Under the pieces are notes generated by a model. The model was not told where the DNA came from and searched no databases. It worked only from the letters and a program-made list of their open reading frames with translations. A stretch of DNA of 5,578 bases from CAZDRI01 sp964508055 (lineage in GTDB: Bacteria; Pseudomonadota; Gammaproteobacteria; PS1; Pseudothioglobaceae), in the NCBI GenBank assembly GCA_964508055.1, contig CAZDRI010000051.1:1-5578 (forward strand), in the 5' to 3' direction. The position numbers and the translations under genes are program-made. Each line of letters starts with the position of its first letter. Positions within the stretch are counted from its first letter, which is position 1. Of the stretch, positions 1 through 5,571 are shown one piece after another.

Positions 1-1
1 T

Positions 2-409
2 AAACCACAAGAAAGTGCTGATAGCAAAGAAGATAGTATCAGCCCAGTATCTTATACAACTTTTGAGGAATTTGAAAGCAAGGTTGGGAATAAGGTATTT
101 TTTGCTTTTGATAGTGCAAATTTATCTACTCAAAGTGAGATCATTCTCGATAAACAAATAGGGTTTATGAAGGAATACCCAAATCTTAGTTTTGTTATCG
201 AAGGGCATTGTGACAAAAAAGGAACAATTGAATATAATTTGGCCCTTGGCGAAAGACGTGCGAATAGTGTAAAAGAGTACTTAGTGCAACATGGTATCAA
301 TCCAGGCAGGTTGACTGTAATTAGCTTTGGTAAGGAAAGACCTGCTATCATTGGCGACTCTGAAGAAGTCTTCGCGAAAAATAGAAGATCAGTTACAGTA
401 ATTAGGTAG
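2..409 (+). CDS. pal: Peptidoglycan-associated lipoprotein Pal, 3' part only (OmpA-like domain)
   Basis: The reading frame is open from the window edge, so the N-terminus (signal peptide, lipobox cysteine) lies upstream; 135 residues are visible. About 25 polar residues form a linker (KPQESADSKED...), then an OmpA-like domain runs from about residue 30 to the end. Its signature is clear: FFAFDS, then IEGHCDKKGTIEYNLALGERRANSVKEYL split over residues 66-94, then SFGKERPA and the closing NRRSVTV. D71 and the arginine of NRR are at the positions that bind the diaminopimelate peptide in known Pal structures. Pal is an outer-membrane lipoprotein that works with TolB and the Tol complex to tie the outer membrane to the cell wall and help envelope constriction. 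In Anaplasmataceae, which have little or no classical peptidoglycan, its ligand is less certain. It is followed closely by a hairpin terminator, so it is probably the last gene of its transcript. Confidence 0.93.
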   Translation, partial: KPQESADSKEDSISPVSYTTFEEFESKVGNKVFFAFDSANLSTQSEIILDKQIGFMKEYPNLSFVIEGHCDKKGTIEYNLALGERRANSVKEYLVQHGINPGRLTVISFGKERPAIIGDSEEVFAKNRRSVTVIR

Positions 410-416
410 TTTTTTA

Positions 417-445
417 AGAAGCAAGTGCGTAGCTTGCTTCTGTTT
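417..445 (+). terminator. Hairpin terminator downstream of pal
   Basis: A perfect 9-bp stem (AGAAGCAAG at 417-425 with CTTGCTTCT at 433-441) encloses a 7-nt loop and is followed by TGTTT. It begins 8 bases after the pal stop. The T tract is short and interrupted, so termination may be incomplete, but the position and stem strength fit an intrinsic terminator for pal. Confidence 0.6.
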
Positions 446-491
446 CCTCCTATGTTGTTATTATCTATTATCGTAATTCGTGATAAGCTTT

Positions 492-521
492 TAATTAAGT
501 TTTTTGTGGAGTGGTATGATC
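492..521 (+). promoter_or_regulatory. Possible extended -10 promoter for lipB
   Basis: TATGAT at 516-521 matches the sigma-70 -10 consensus at five of six positions and is preceded by TGG, an extended -10 motif (TGn). The matching -35 is weak (TTAATT at 492-497, 18-bp spacer). Transcription would start near 528 and leave a leader of about 55 nt before lipB. This is the best candidate between the pal terminator and lipB, but in AT-rich DNA such matches arise often by chance. Confidence 0.3.
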
Positions 522-583
522 CAGCTATTTCTCTGTTCTTTATTTCTTGATTCTAAGGTTTTATAGATATTATAGACTACCTT

Positions 584-1261
584 ATGGAACTAGTTGACTT
601 TGCTTACTCATATACAAGCATTGATTATGAATTTGCCATTTGTTACATGAAGGAGAAGGTTAAGGCGATTATTGAAGGCAATGCAAATCAAACTATCTGG
701 TTATTGGAACATCCAAGTATTTACACAGCTGGCAGGAGTGCAAGCAATACAGAAATAGTGAAAAAAATTGATGTGCCATATTACTACACAGACAGGGGAG
801 GAAAATTCACTTACCACGGACCAGGACAGAAGGTCATTTATGCTATGTTAGACCTGAATAAAATATTTAAAGGTCAACCTGATATAAAAATCTTTATTAA
901 AAAACTTGGAATATGGATAGTAAATGTTTTAAAACAAAACGGCCTTGTATCTAAGGTAGATAATGAAAACATTGGTGTATGGGTTGAAAATGGCAAAGTA
1001 AGAAAAAAGATTGCATCCATAGGGATAAAATTAAGGAAATGGGTTTCCTATCATGGGATAGCTATCAACATCAATCCTGATATGAAATTTTTTGATTATA
1101 TTATTCCTTGTGGGCTTTCAGGTTATAAGATGACATCCATGACAATAGAAAAAGGTAAGTTGTTTAGTTATAAGCAGATAGACAAAATCATTAAGGAAAA
1201 GTTTTTGAAAGAATTTGATTGCGTTTTAGGAAAAGAATATGAAATCACCAGCTATAGCTAA
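584..1261 (+). CDS. lipB: Octanoyl-[acyl-carrier-protein]:protein N-octanoyltransferase LipB
   Basis: LipB moves the octanoyl group from acyl carrier protein to the lipoyl domains of 2-oxoacid dehydrogenases and the glycine cleavage H protein, the first step of lipoate synthesis before LipA adds sulfur. The 225-residue protein is full length for the cytosolic family. Visible motifs are IWLLEHPSIYTAGRS (residues 38-52), the substrate-tunnel motif DRGGKFTYHGPGQ (70-82), KKIASIGIKLR (141-151) with the expected catalytic lysine K142, SYHGIAININ (155-164), and IIPCGLSG (173-180) with catalytic cysteine C176. The ATG at 584 is chosen because residues 1-35 align with the usual LipB N-terminus; the next ATG (647) would remove it. 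No convincing Shine-Dalgarno sequence precedes it. The last two codons and the stop lie inside the left arm of an 18-bp inverted repeat, so the extreme C-terminus may derive from an inserted repeat element. It seems to be transcribed alone. Confidence 0.95.
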   Translation: MELVDFAYSYTSIDYEFAICYMKEKVKAIIEGNANQTIWLLEHPSIYTAGRSASNTEIVKKIDVPYYYTDRGGKFTYHGPGQKVIYAMLDLNKIFKGQPDIKIFIKKLGIWIVNVLKQNGLVSKVDNENIGVWVENGKVRKKIASIGIKLRKWVSYHGIAININPDMKFFDYIIPCGLSGYKMTSMTIEKGKLFSYKQIDKIIKEKFLKEFDCVLGKEYEITSYS

Positions 1262-1299
1262 AGCAAGAAAGGTAGAGATATACAATTATGAAAAAAGTA

Positions 1300-1335
1300 G
1301 ATTGCCACGCCTACTGTTGTAGGCTCACAATGACG
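1300..1335 (-). repeat. Palindromic repeat, first-hairpin unit in inverted orientation
   Basis: Read on the minus strand this is the same unit as at 1631 and 5441: CGTCATTG...GCGTGGCAATC. It forms GCCTAC-TGTT-GTAGGC (1309-1314 with 1319-1324) inside an outer ATTG/CAAT pairing. Its right half is the first unit of the 30-bp tandem repeat that follows. Confidence 0.7.
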
Positions 1336-1425
1336 GGGTGGAAAGAGTGTGAGCTCGCAATGACGGTGTTGACGAAGTGTATGCTTGCAATGACGGTGTT
1401 GACGAAGTGTATGCTTGCAATGACG
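1319..1425. repeat. 30-bp tandem direct repeat, about 3.6 copies
   Basis: Units lie at 1319-1348, 1349-1378, 1379-1408 and 1409-1425 (partial). Each contains CAATGACG at the same phase. Units 2 and 3 share an identical tail (GGTGTTGACGAAGT) and units 3 and 4 an identical head (GTATGCTTGCAATGACG), while unit 1 is diverged. The repeated head is the right half of the inverted palindromic element at 1300-1335, so the array seems to be a local amplification of a half-element plus spacer. The perfect match between neighbouring units suggests recent expansion. Confidence 0.85.
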
Positions 1426-1514
1426 ATAATGTTTCAACTTTTCTTGCTTTAGCTATAAAACCCTCTCCTTTTATAATAAATTATAAGTTTCGTGTTTGCA
1501 TCATTTCACATCCC

Positions 1515-1589
1515 CGTCATTGGGAATTTACCTAGTGAGCGTGGCAATCTCTGGATCACCACGATCGCTGTTGCGATCTCGTGATGACG
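1515..1589 (+). repeat. Two-hairpin palindromic repeat, copy 1
   Basis: The first 46 bases match 41 of the first 46 bases of the copy at 5441-5510, and the last 12 bases (CTCGTGATGACG) are identical in both. The element opens with CGTCAT and closes with ATGACG. The first hairpin is decayed (ATTTAC/GTGAGC with two G-T pairs and one mismatch). The second is strong: GATCGC-TGTT-GCGATC (1563-1568 with 1573-1578), supported by ATCAC/GTGAT (1555-1559 with 1581-1585). Repeats of this type are common between genes in Rickettsiales. Confidence 0.85.
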
Positions 1590-1630
1590 TGGAAAAGTAT
1601 CATCATTGTAAGGCTGCGTTCTCTGTGCCT

Positions 1631-1666
1631 CGTCATTGCGAGCATGCAAAGCATGCGTGGCAATCC
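1631..1666 (+). repeat. Palindromic repeat, copy 2 (first hairpin only)
   Basis: CGTCATTGCGA is followed by GCATGC-AAA-GCATGC (1642-1647 with 1651-1656), then GTGGCAATCC. An outer 5-bp stem pairs ATTGC (1635-1639) with GCAAT (1660-1664). The second hairpin found at 1515-1589 and 5441-5510 is absent here, so the two hairpins can exist separately. Confidence 0.8.
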
Positions 1667-1786
1667 ATTAATTACCCTCAGCGTGACTTTTCAATTTTAC
1701 TGTATGCTTTGATTTTTTTAATGCGAAACTAGTATAAATTTGTAGTTTATTATTCTGTCCAATTTCTAAATTTGCGAAATTATGTA

Positions 1787-1815
1787 TTGTCAGCTCATAA
1801 AGTATATAGTATGCT
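1787..1815 (+). promoter_or_regulatory. Probable sigma-70 promoter of rpsU
   Basis: TTGTCA at 1787-1792 matches the -35 consensus at five of six positions. A 17-bp spacer leads to TATGCT at 1810-1815, four of six for the -10. Transcription would begin near 1822 and leave a leader of about 29 nt before the rpsU start. It lies just beyond the repeat cluster. Confidence 0.45.
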
Positions 1816-1850
1816 TATCGCAATAGTTTTGATTCAATATAAGTTCTGTT

Positions 1851-2051
1851 TTGGTAGAAGTACAAGTAAGGTTTAATAATGTTGAGTATTCATTAAAGGC
1901 ACTCAAAAAAAAGTTACAAAAAGAAGGTGTGTTTAAAATAATGCGAGAAAAAAAGAATTACGAAAAGCCTTCAGAAAGAAAGCTTAGAAAAAGCATAGAA
2001 GCACGGAAAAGAAAAAGAAAAATTAACAGGTCCAATGTAAATAGTTGGTGA
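1851..2051 (+). CDS. rpsU: Small ribosomal subunit protein S21 (bS21)
   Basis: S21 binds the 30S platform near the anti-Shine-Dalgarno end of 16S rRNA and helps translation start. The 66-residue protein shows the family pattern: VQVRFNNVEYSLKALKKKLQKEG (residues 4-26), the hallmark YEKPSERK (38-45), and a strongly basic tail rich in Lys and Arg. The start is TTG at 1851. An in-frame TGA at 1830-1832 leaves no ATG or GTG upstream, the first internal ATG is codon 31, and MVEVQVR is the expected S21 N-terminus. No good Shine-Dalgarno is seen, and the non-ATG start may limit expression. It has its own upstream promoter candidate and is separated from the next gene by 65 bp. Confidence 0.93.
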   Translation: MVEVQVRFNNVEYSLKALKKKLQKEGVFKIMREKKNYEKPSERKLRKSIEARKRKRKINRSNVNSW

Positions 2052-2067
2052 GATGATACCATCTTTT
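2051..2067 (+). terminator. Weak hairpin after rpsU
   Basis: AGATG (2051-2055) pairs with CATCT (2060-2064) around a 4-nt loop, ending in TTTT (2064-2067). The stem is only 5 bp, so it is at best an attenuating terminator, and the downstream symporter may be read through from rpsU. Confidence 0.25.
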
Positions 2068-2116
2068 GAGATTATCTTAACTGGAGTTTAAGTAATACAT
2101 TGCATTATCTAGGCTT

Positions 2117-3484
2117 ATGAGTTGTTATTTCACTATATTTGTGATAATACTTTCTTCAATCTTCCTGATTATCGGCTATAGGTCTACAAAAAACATAAAA
2201 AATAATGATGCCTATTTTCTAGCTGATAGAAAATTGGGGGTTTTTGCTATTTGCATGTCTCTTTTAGCAACTCAGCTAGGAGGAGGTGTTGTTTTAGGAA
2301 CTTCTGAACTTTCCTATAAATACGGTATATATGGTATTTTTTATACTTTAGGATTATCTTTAGGCCTCATAGGAATAACATTTTTTGGTGCAAAACAGTT
2401 ACGAGAAAAGAACATTGGAACAGTAGCGGAGCTATTTGAAAAGGAATACAATTCTGTTTTTTTAAGAAAAGTTGCTTCTGCTATCTCAATATTTTCACTT
2501 TATGGCATACTAGTTTCAATGATTATAGGGACAAGGAAGCTTTTAGTAAGTTTTGGCATAGAAAATGAAGTGATACTATATGCTTTTTGGATAGTATTAA
2601 TTATCTATACTGTTCTCGGAGGTATGAAGGCAGTAGTATATACAGATGTGGTTCAGATTATTGTTATTTTTCTAGTTTTTACAGTTGTTGTTATATATTA
2701 CTTATTGAAGGATTTTAATTATATACAATTTGCTTTTGAAAATCTTCTAAATACCCAAAACACAAATAATGTATCTTTCACCCCATATATATTAATACCT
2801 TTCTTATATGTTTTCATTGAGCAGGATATGGCACAGAGATTTTTTTCAGCCAAAAATACAAAGGTTGCATATACATCAGCATTATTAGCAGGCTTATTGC
2901 TATTATTATTTTCCTTTATACCTTTAGTTTTTGGAATAGCTGCAAGAAAATTAGGCGATGTACCAGATGGAGGAAGTGCCATGACTTTCTTTTTTATTCA
3001 AACTTCTAACAATTTTATCACTTCAATAGCAGCATTAGCTATACTTTGTGCAATAATTTCAACGGGGGATTCTTTACTTTGTGCAATAAGCTCAAACCTA
3101 ATGTTAGACTACTTCAAAAAGGAAGGTAGCCTATCCTATACCAGGCTATTTACAATAATACTGGGGATTACTGCAATCATTATTGCCAACTATTTTAACG
3201 ATATTGTAAAAGTTATGCTTGTAGGGTATGAAATTATGGTCTGTACGCTTTTTTTACCAATAGTATCTTGTTATTTTAATTTTAAGAAAAAAACTGTTTT
3301 TGCGTACTTATCAATTTTTTTAGGTTTAATTGGATTTTTGTTGCATGCAAAAATTACAGCTTTTTTTAACTGTAATATTACAAGAGAATTGTTTTGCATT
3401 TTACTATCACTTCTAGCTTTTCCATTTAGTGAAATTTTTGAGAGGTTTTATAAACCTTTTCAAAAAGAAAAAATGTTAAAATGA
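2117..3484 (+). CDS. Sodium:solute symporter family (SSS) transporter
   Basis: This is an inner-membrane Na+-coupled importer of the SSS family (PutP/SGLT type, LeuT fold); the substrate cannot be read from sequence. The 455 residues are highly hydrophobic, enough for about 12-13 membrane helices. Family landmarks in order are YFLADRKLG (33-41) leading into helix SLLATQLGGGVVLGTSE (48-64), the signature GGMKAVVYTDVVQ (168-180), QDMAQRFFSAKN (236-247), and ILCAIISTGDSLL (309-321). In the last, A312, S315 and T316 correspond to the sodium-site residues known in PutP. Proline, pantothenate or another small solute are possible cargoes. The ATG at 2117 is accepted because an in-frame TAA sits at 2093 with no ATG/GTG/TTG between, and the first helix follows at once; the ribosome site is poor. 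The stop overlaps the tsaB start (ATGA), implying one transcript and coupled translation. Confidence 0.92.
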   Translation: MSCYFTIFVIILSSIFLIIGYRSTKNIKNNDAYFLADRKLGVFAICMSLLATQLGGGVVLGTSELSYKYGIYGIFYTLGLSLGLIGITFFGAKQLREKNIGTVAELFEKEYNSVFLRKVASAISIFSLYGILVSMIIGTRKLLVSFGIENEVILYAFWIVLIIYTVLGGMKAVVYTDVVQIIVIFLVFTVVVIYYLLKDFNYIQFAFENLLNTQNTNNVSFTPYILIPFLYVFIEQDMAQRFFSAKNTKVAYTSALLAGLLLLLFSFIPLVFGIAARKLGDVPDGGSAMTFFFIQTSNNFITSIAALAILCAIISTGDSLLCAISSNLMLDYFKKEGSLSYTRLFTIILGITAIIIANYFNDIVKVMLVGYEIMVCTLFLPIVSCYFNFKKKTVFAYLSIFLGLIGFLLHAKITAFFNCNITRELFCILLSLLAFPFSEIFERFYKPFQKEKMLK

Positions 3485-4077
3485 TAGGTTTAGCTTTAGA
3501 TACCTCGTATTTGTATGCTTCCATTGCTATAATAAAAGATGGGAAGATTTTATATTACGCAAATAATAACAAACCTAATAAGCAAGCGGAAACCATAAAT
3601 AGTGCAATAGAAAAGGGGTTAAGTAAAGTTGGGATAAATTTTCAGGAATTAGATTATGTTGCAGTAACAGCTGTAGTAGGTAGGTTTACAGGTTTAAGAG
3701 TTGGTATCTCCGTCGCAAATGCAATACATTTCGCATTGAAAATACCCCTGTTGCCTGTATCAAATTTTGATGCTATTGCATACAAATATAAGAATAAAGA
3801 AATAGGGGTTGTATTAGAAGCAGGTGTTGGAAAGTTCTATTTTCAAAGTTTTAATTGCTGTAAAAGCACTTCTGATATTAAAGTGATAACAAAAGGTGAG
3901 GTAGAATCTTTAAAGGAGAAATACTTTTTGGTAGGTAATGTAGATATTATCCCAAATCAGGTCGTTTTAGATGCTAGAAACATAGCTAATTATGCAGACT
4001 GTAAATTGAAAGGAATAATAAATCTTGCATCTAATTACATAAGGCCTCAATATATTATAAATAACTACAAAAGTTAA
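3481..4077 (+). CDS. tsaB: tRNA threonylcarbamoyladenosine biosynthesis protein TsaB
   Basis: TsaB is the scaffold partner of TsaD (with TsaE) in the cytosolic complex that adds threonylcarbamoyl to A37 of ANN-decoding tRNAs. The protein is 198 residues, shorter than the E. coli protein (about 230). It opens with the ASKHA-type strand pair MIGLALDTSYLYASIAI (residues 1-17), has FTGLRVGISVANAIHFAL (69-86) and PLLPVSNFDAIA (89-100), and ends with NYIRPQY (185-191), the counterpart of the C-terminal PxYLR region. The usual glycine-rich GPGSFTG is altered to VVGRFTG (65-71): the first Gly and the Pro are gone. TsaB itself is not the catalytic subunit, so it may still be functional. Its start codon overlaps the symporter stop as ATGA, and no separate ribosome site is evident, so it is probably translationally coupled. 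The two products have no obvious shared task. Confidence 0.88.
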   Translation: MIGLALDTSYLYASIAIIKDGKILYYANNNKPNKQAETINSAIEKGLSKVGINFQELDYVAVTAVVGRFTGLRVGISVANAIHFALKIPLLPVSNFDAIAYKYKNKEIGVVLEAGVGKFYFQSFNCCKSTSDIKVITKGEVESLKEKYFLVGNVDIIPNQVVLDARNIANYADCKLKGIINLASNYIRPQYIINNYKS

Positions 4078-4099
4078 ATTATCTTAATGTGGGAAGAAT

Positions 4100-4174
4100 A
4101 TGAAACAACATATAAAAAATGTCATTTGGCATAATGTTATCAAACTAACAAAAGTGGTTTGGAGCTTTGCCTAG
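4100..4174 (+). CDS. Possible 24-residue peptide upstream of dprA
   Basis: An ATG at 4100 follows GGGAAG (4091-4096) at plausible ribosome-site spacing and opens 24 codons (MKQHIKNVIWHNV...) ending in TAG just before the dprA Shine-Dalgarno. The peptide is basic with three aromatic residues and resembles nothing I recognise. It could be a chance frame, a leader peptide for dprA, or the remnant of a lost gene. Length alone gives little support. Confidence 0.12.
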   Translation: MKQHIKNVIWHNVIKLTKVVWSFA

Positions 4175-4188
4175 CAGGATAAAGATAG

Positions 4189-5385
4189 ATGTTAATGCTA
4201 ACGAAATTTAACACAGCTAAAAACTGGATGAGTTCTGGTAAAATATTAAATGGATATAAAGCAGAAGAATTCAGATTTTCCTGGCTTAGGTTAGCTAGAA
4301 CAGAGAATGTTGGTGCTAAAACATTCTTTGAATTAATAAGAGTATATGCTGACCCTCAGGAAGCGATCAATAATGTAAACGTTTTAGCTGCAAGAGGTGG
4401 AGCAAGGGGGAAGAAATTAGTACCAAGCAAAGAAAGTATAGAGAAAGAAGTTACGGAAACTGAAAAACATGGTGCTAAACTAATACTAGCTTGTGATGAG
4501 GATTATCCAAGAATATTAACTCATATACCGGACCTTCCTCCGGTTCTTATTGCTAAGGGCAACACAGAATTGCTAAATAAGCATAAATTTGCGATCATTG
4601 GAGGTAGGAATTCAACAATTAACGGTAATAAGCTATCACATAAGTTCGCAAAAGAAATTTCAGATGCAGGTTATATAATAGTTTCAGGATTAGCTAAAGG
4701 TATTGATTCATATGCACATAAAGGAAGTTTGGAGAAAGGAACAATAGCTGTAATTGCAGGAGGAATAAAACATATTTACCCAAAAGAAAACATAAAGCTA
4801 TATGAAAATATATATGAAAAAGGAGTGGTAATTACTGAACAGCCCATTAATCTAACAGTTTTAGCACAGCACTTTCCACAGAGAAACAGGATAATTGCAG
4901 GTTTGAGTTTAGGGGTACTTGTGATTGAAGCTTCAAAAAAGTCTGGAACGTTAATCACTACTAGGTTTGCTTTAGATTACAATAGGGAGATTTATGCAGT
5001 ACCTGGGTCTCCTCTGGATTTTAAATCAGAAGGAACTAATAAGCTATTGAAGCAAGGGGCAAATATAGCTTTGTCACCAGATGATATAATCAAGGATTTA
5101 AACAAAATAGTGCAGCAAAGAACATCATTTGTTTCAGATAAACCATTAATATTTGTGGATAGTGTGTTAAAAAGTATACCTTCTGATGCTGAACTTACTC
5201 TATATAGAGATAAGCTTGCTCAATCCTTATCTCATTCCCCTGTTTCAGTTGAGGATATTATGAACCAACTTGAGATTCCTGTAAAGATTCTGAATTGCTT
5301 ATTAATAGAATTAGAATTAGCTGGTAGAATTTGTAGATTACCTGGTAATAAGGTGTGCTTGATTGAAAACTATTCAGAAAAGTAG
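4189..5385 (+). CDS. dprA: DNA-processing protein DprA (Smf)
   Basis: DprA binds incoming single-stranded DNA in the cytosol, protects it and loads RecA during natural transformation; it persists in many bacteria not known to be competent. The 398 residues hold three parts. An N-terminal helical SAM/HhH-like region (about 30-60) begins FSWLRLARTENVG. The central Rossmann-like DprA domain (about 95-305) contains AIIGGRNST (135-143), VSGLAKGIDSYAH (165-177), YPKEN (197-201), HFPQRNRIIAGLS (228-240), SGTLITTRFAL (252-262) and YAVPGSP (269-275). A C-terminal winged-helix (DprA_WH) domain (about 345-393) contains VSVEDIMNQLEIP and LELAGRICRLPGNKVCL. All core motifs are intact, so the gene looks functional. 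The ATG at 4189 is supported by AGGA at 4176-4179, nine bases upstream; an ATG two codons later is a possible alternative. It is separated from tsaB by 111 bp, and no clear terminator follows it before the repeat cluster. Confidence 0.95.
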   Translation: MLMLTKFNTAKNWMSSGKILNGYKAEEFRFSWLRLARTENVGAKTFFELIRVYADPQEAINNVNVLAARGGARGKKLVPSKESIEKEVTETEKHGAKLILACDEDYPRILTHIPDLPPVLIAKGNTELLNKHKFAIIGGRNSTINGNKLSHKFAKEISDAGYIIVSGLAKGIDSYAHKGSLEKGTIAVIAGGIKHIYPKENIKLYENIYEKGVVITEQPINLTVLAQHFPQRNRIIAGLSLGVLVIEASKKSGTLITTRFALDYNREIYAVPGSPLDFKSEGTNKLLKQGANIALSPDDIIKDLNKIVQQRTSFVSDKPLIFVDSVLKSIPSDAELTLYRDKLAQSLSHSPVSVEDIMNQLEIPVKILNCLLIELELAGRICRLPGNKVCLIENYSEK

Positions 5386-5440
5386 TGAATTATGTAGCTT
5401 GTTTTATTAAGGTATAGGGGTTTTTACCAGCAGCATAACT

Positions 5441-5510
5441 CGTCATTGCGAGTTCACGTAGTGAACGTGGCAATCTCTGGATCACCTGCTACCGCTCCCT
5501 CGTGATGACG
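5441..5510 (+). repeat. Two-hairpin palindromic repeat, copy 3
   Basis: This is the best-preserved copy. The first hairpin has outer ATTGC/GCAAT (5445-5449 with 5470-5474) and inner GTTCAC-GTA-GTGAAC (5452-5457 with 5461-5466). The conserved linker CTCTGGATCACC then leads to a second, looser hairpin, ATCAC/GTGAT (5481-5485 with 5502-5506), ending CTCGTGATGACG. It lies 55 bases after the dprA stop in the same orientation as the copy at 1515. Confidence 0.85.
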
Positions 5511-5571
5511 GAAGGAGAAAGAACGCTCTTTCATGATGATGGAAGTTGAGGGTTGCCATCTCGTGATGACG
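5511..5571 (+). repeat. Partial or decayed repeat copies at the window end
   Basis: A short hairpin GAAAGA-ACGC-TCTTTC (5517-5522 with 5527-5532) is followed by TCATGATGATGG and then by CTCGTGATGACG (5560-5571). The last is identical to the closing 12 bases of the full copies at 1578-1589 and 5499-5510. This looks like a repeated 3' half-element, and the cluster may continue beyond the window. Confidence 0.55.

Larger units (their letters stand above)
1253..1457. repeat. 205-bp segment bracketed by perfect 18-bp inverted repeats (MITE-like or split hairpin)
   Basis: TATAGCTAAAGCAAGAAA at 1253-1270 is the exact reverse complement of 1440-1457. With a G-T wobble and two more pairs, the arms reach 21 bp (1253-1273 with 1437-1457). 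The arms enclose about 165 bp of repeats and no gene. The outer ends are TA, the target dinucleotide of IS630/Tc1-type elements, and the total size suits a miniature inverted-repeat element, but no longer target duplication is seen (flanks CAGC and AAAC). Alternatively, this is the original transcription-terminating hairpin of lipB whose loop was expanded by repeat insertion; no T tract immediately follows the right arm, which weakens that reading. The left arm includes the lipB stop codon. Confidence 0.6.
1262..1850. other. Long gene-free stretch between lipB and rpsU
   Basis: No credible gene is seen on either strand in these 589 bases. From left to right they hold the remainder of the inverted-repeat element (to 1457), an AT-rich 7-bp palindrome with a 2-base gap (TTATAAT/ATTATAA, 1471-1486), palindromic repeats at 1515-1589 and 1631-1666, a decayed repeat piece between them (about 1600-1630, TCATCATTGTAAG), and about 120 bp of AT-rich DNA that includes a likely rpsU promoter. 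A 78-codon open frame at 1496-1732 runs straight through the repeats and is rejected as a gene. Confidence 0.7.

Noticed and set aside
130..351. Minus-strand open frame opposite pal
   Set aside because: It lies entirely antisense to the well-supported Pal domain and shows no domain of its own.
468..486. TTATC/GATAA hairpin between pal and lipB
   Set aside because: A 5-bp AT-rich stem with a 9-base loop is expected by chance in DNA of this composition.
547..576. TTGATT-18-TATAGA promoter-like match just before lipB
   Set aside because: Transcription would start at about the lipB ATG itself, giving a leaderless message; the upstream extended -10 candidate is more plausible.
1300..1425. CRISPR array
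   Set aside because: The 30-bp units are directly adjacent with no unique spacers and derive from a palindromic intergenic repeat; no cas genes are present.
1496..1732. 78-codon open frame on the + strand
   Set aside because: It runs through two palindromic repeats, and its peptide (for example RHCEHAKHAWQS) is the typical false translation of this repeat type. There is no ribosome site and no family resemblance.
2719..2982. Minus-strand open frame inside the symporter gene
   Set aside because: It is antisense to conserved SSS motifs, and its composition is a mirror of the membrane-protein coding strand.
4776..4958. Minus-strand open frame inside dprA
   Set aside because: It is antisense to the core DprA motifs, with no independent evidence.
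5411..5428. GGTA...TACC hairpin after dprA as a terminator
   Set aside because: The stem is only 4 bp, with a 10-base loop and no T tract after it.
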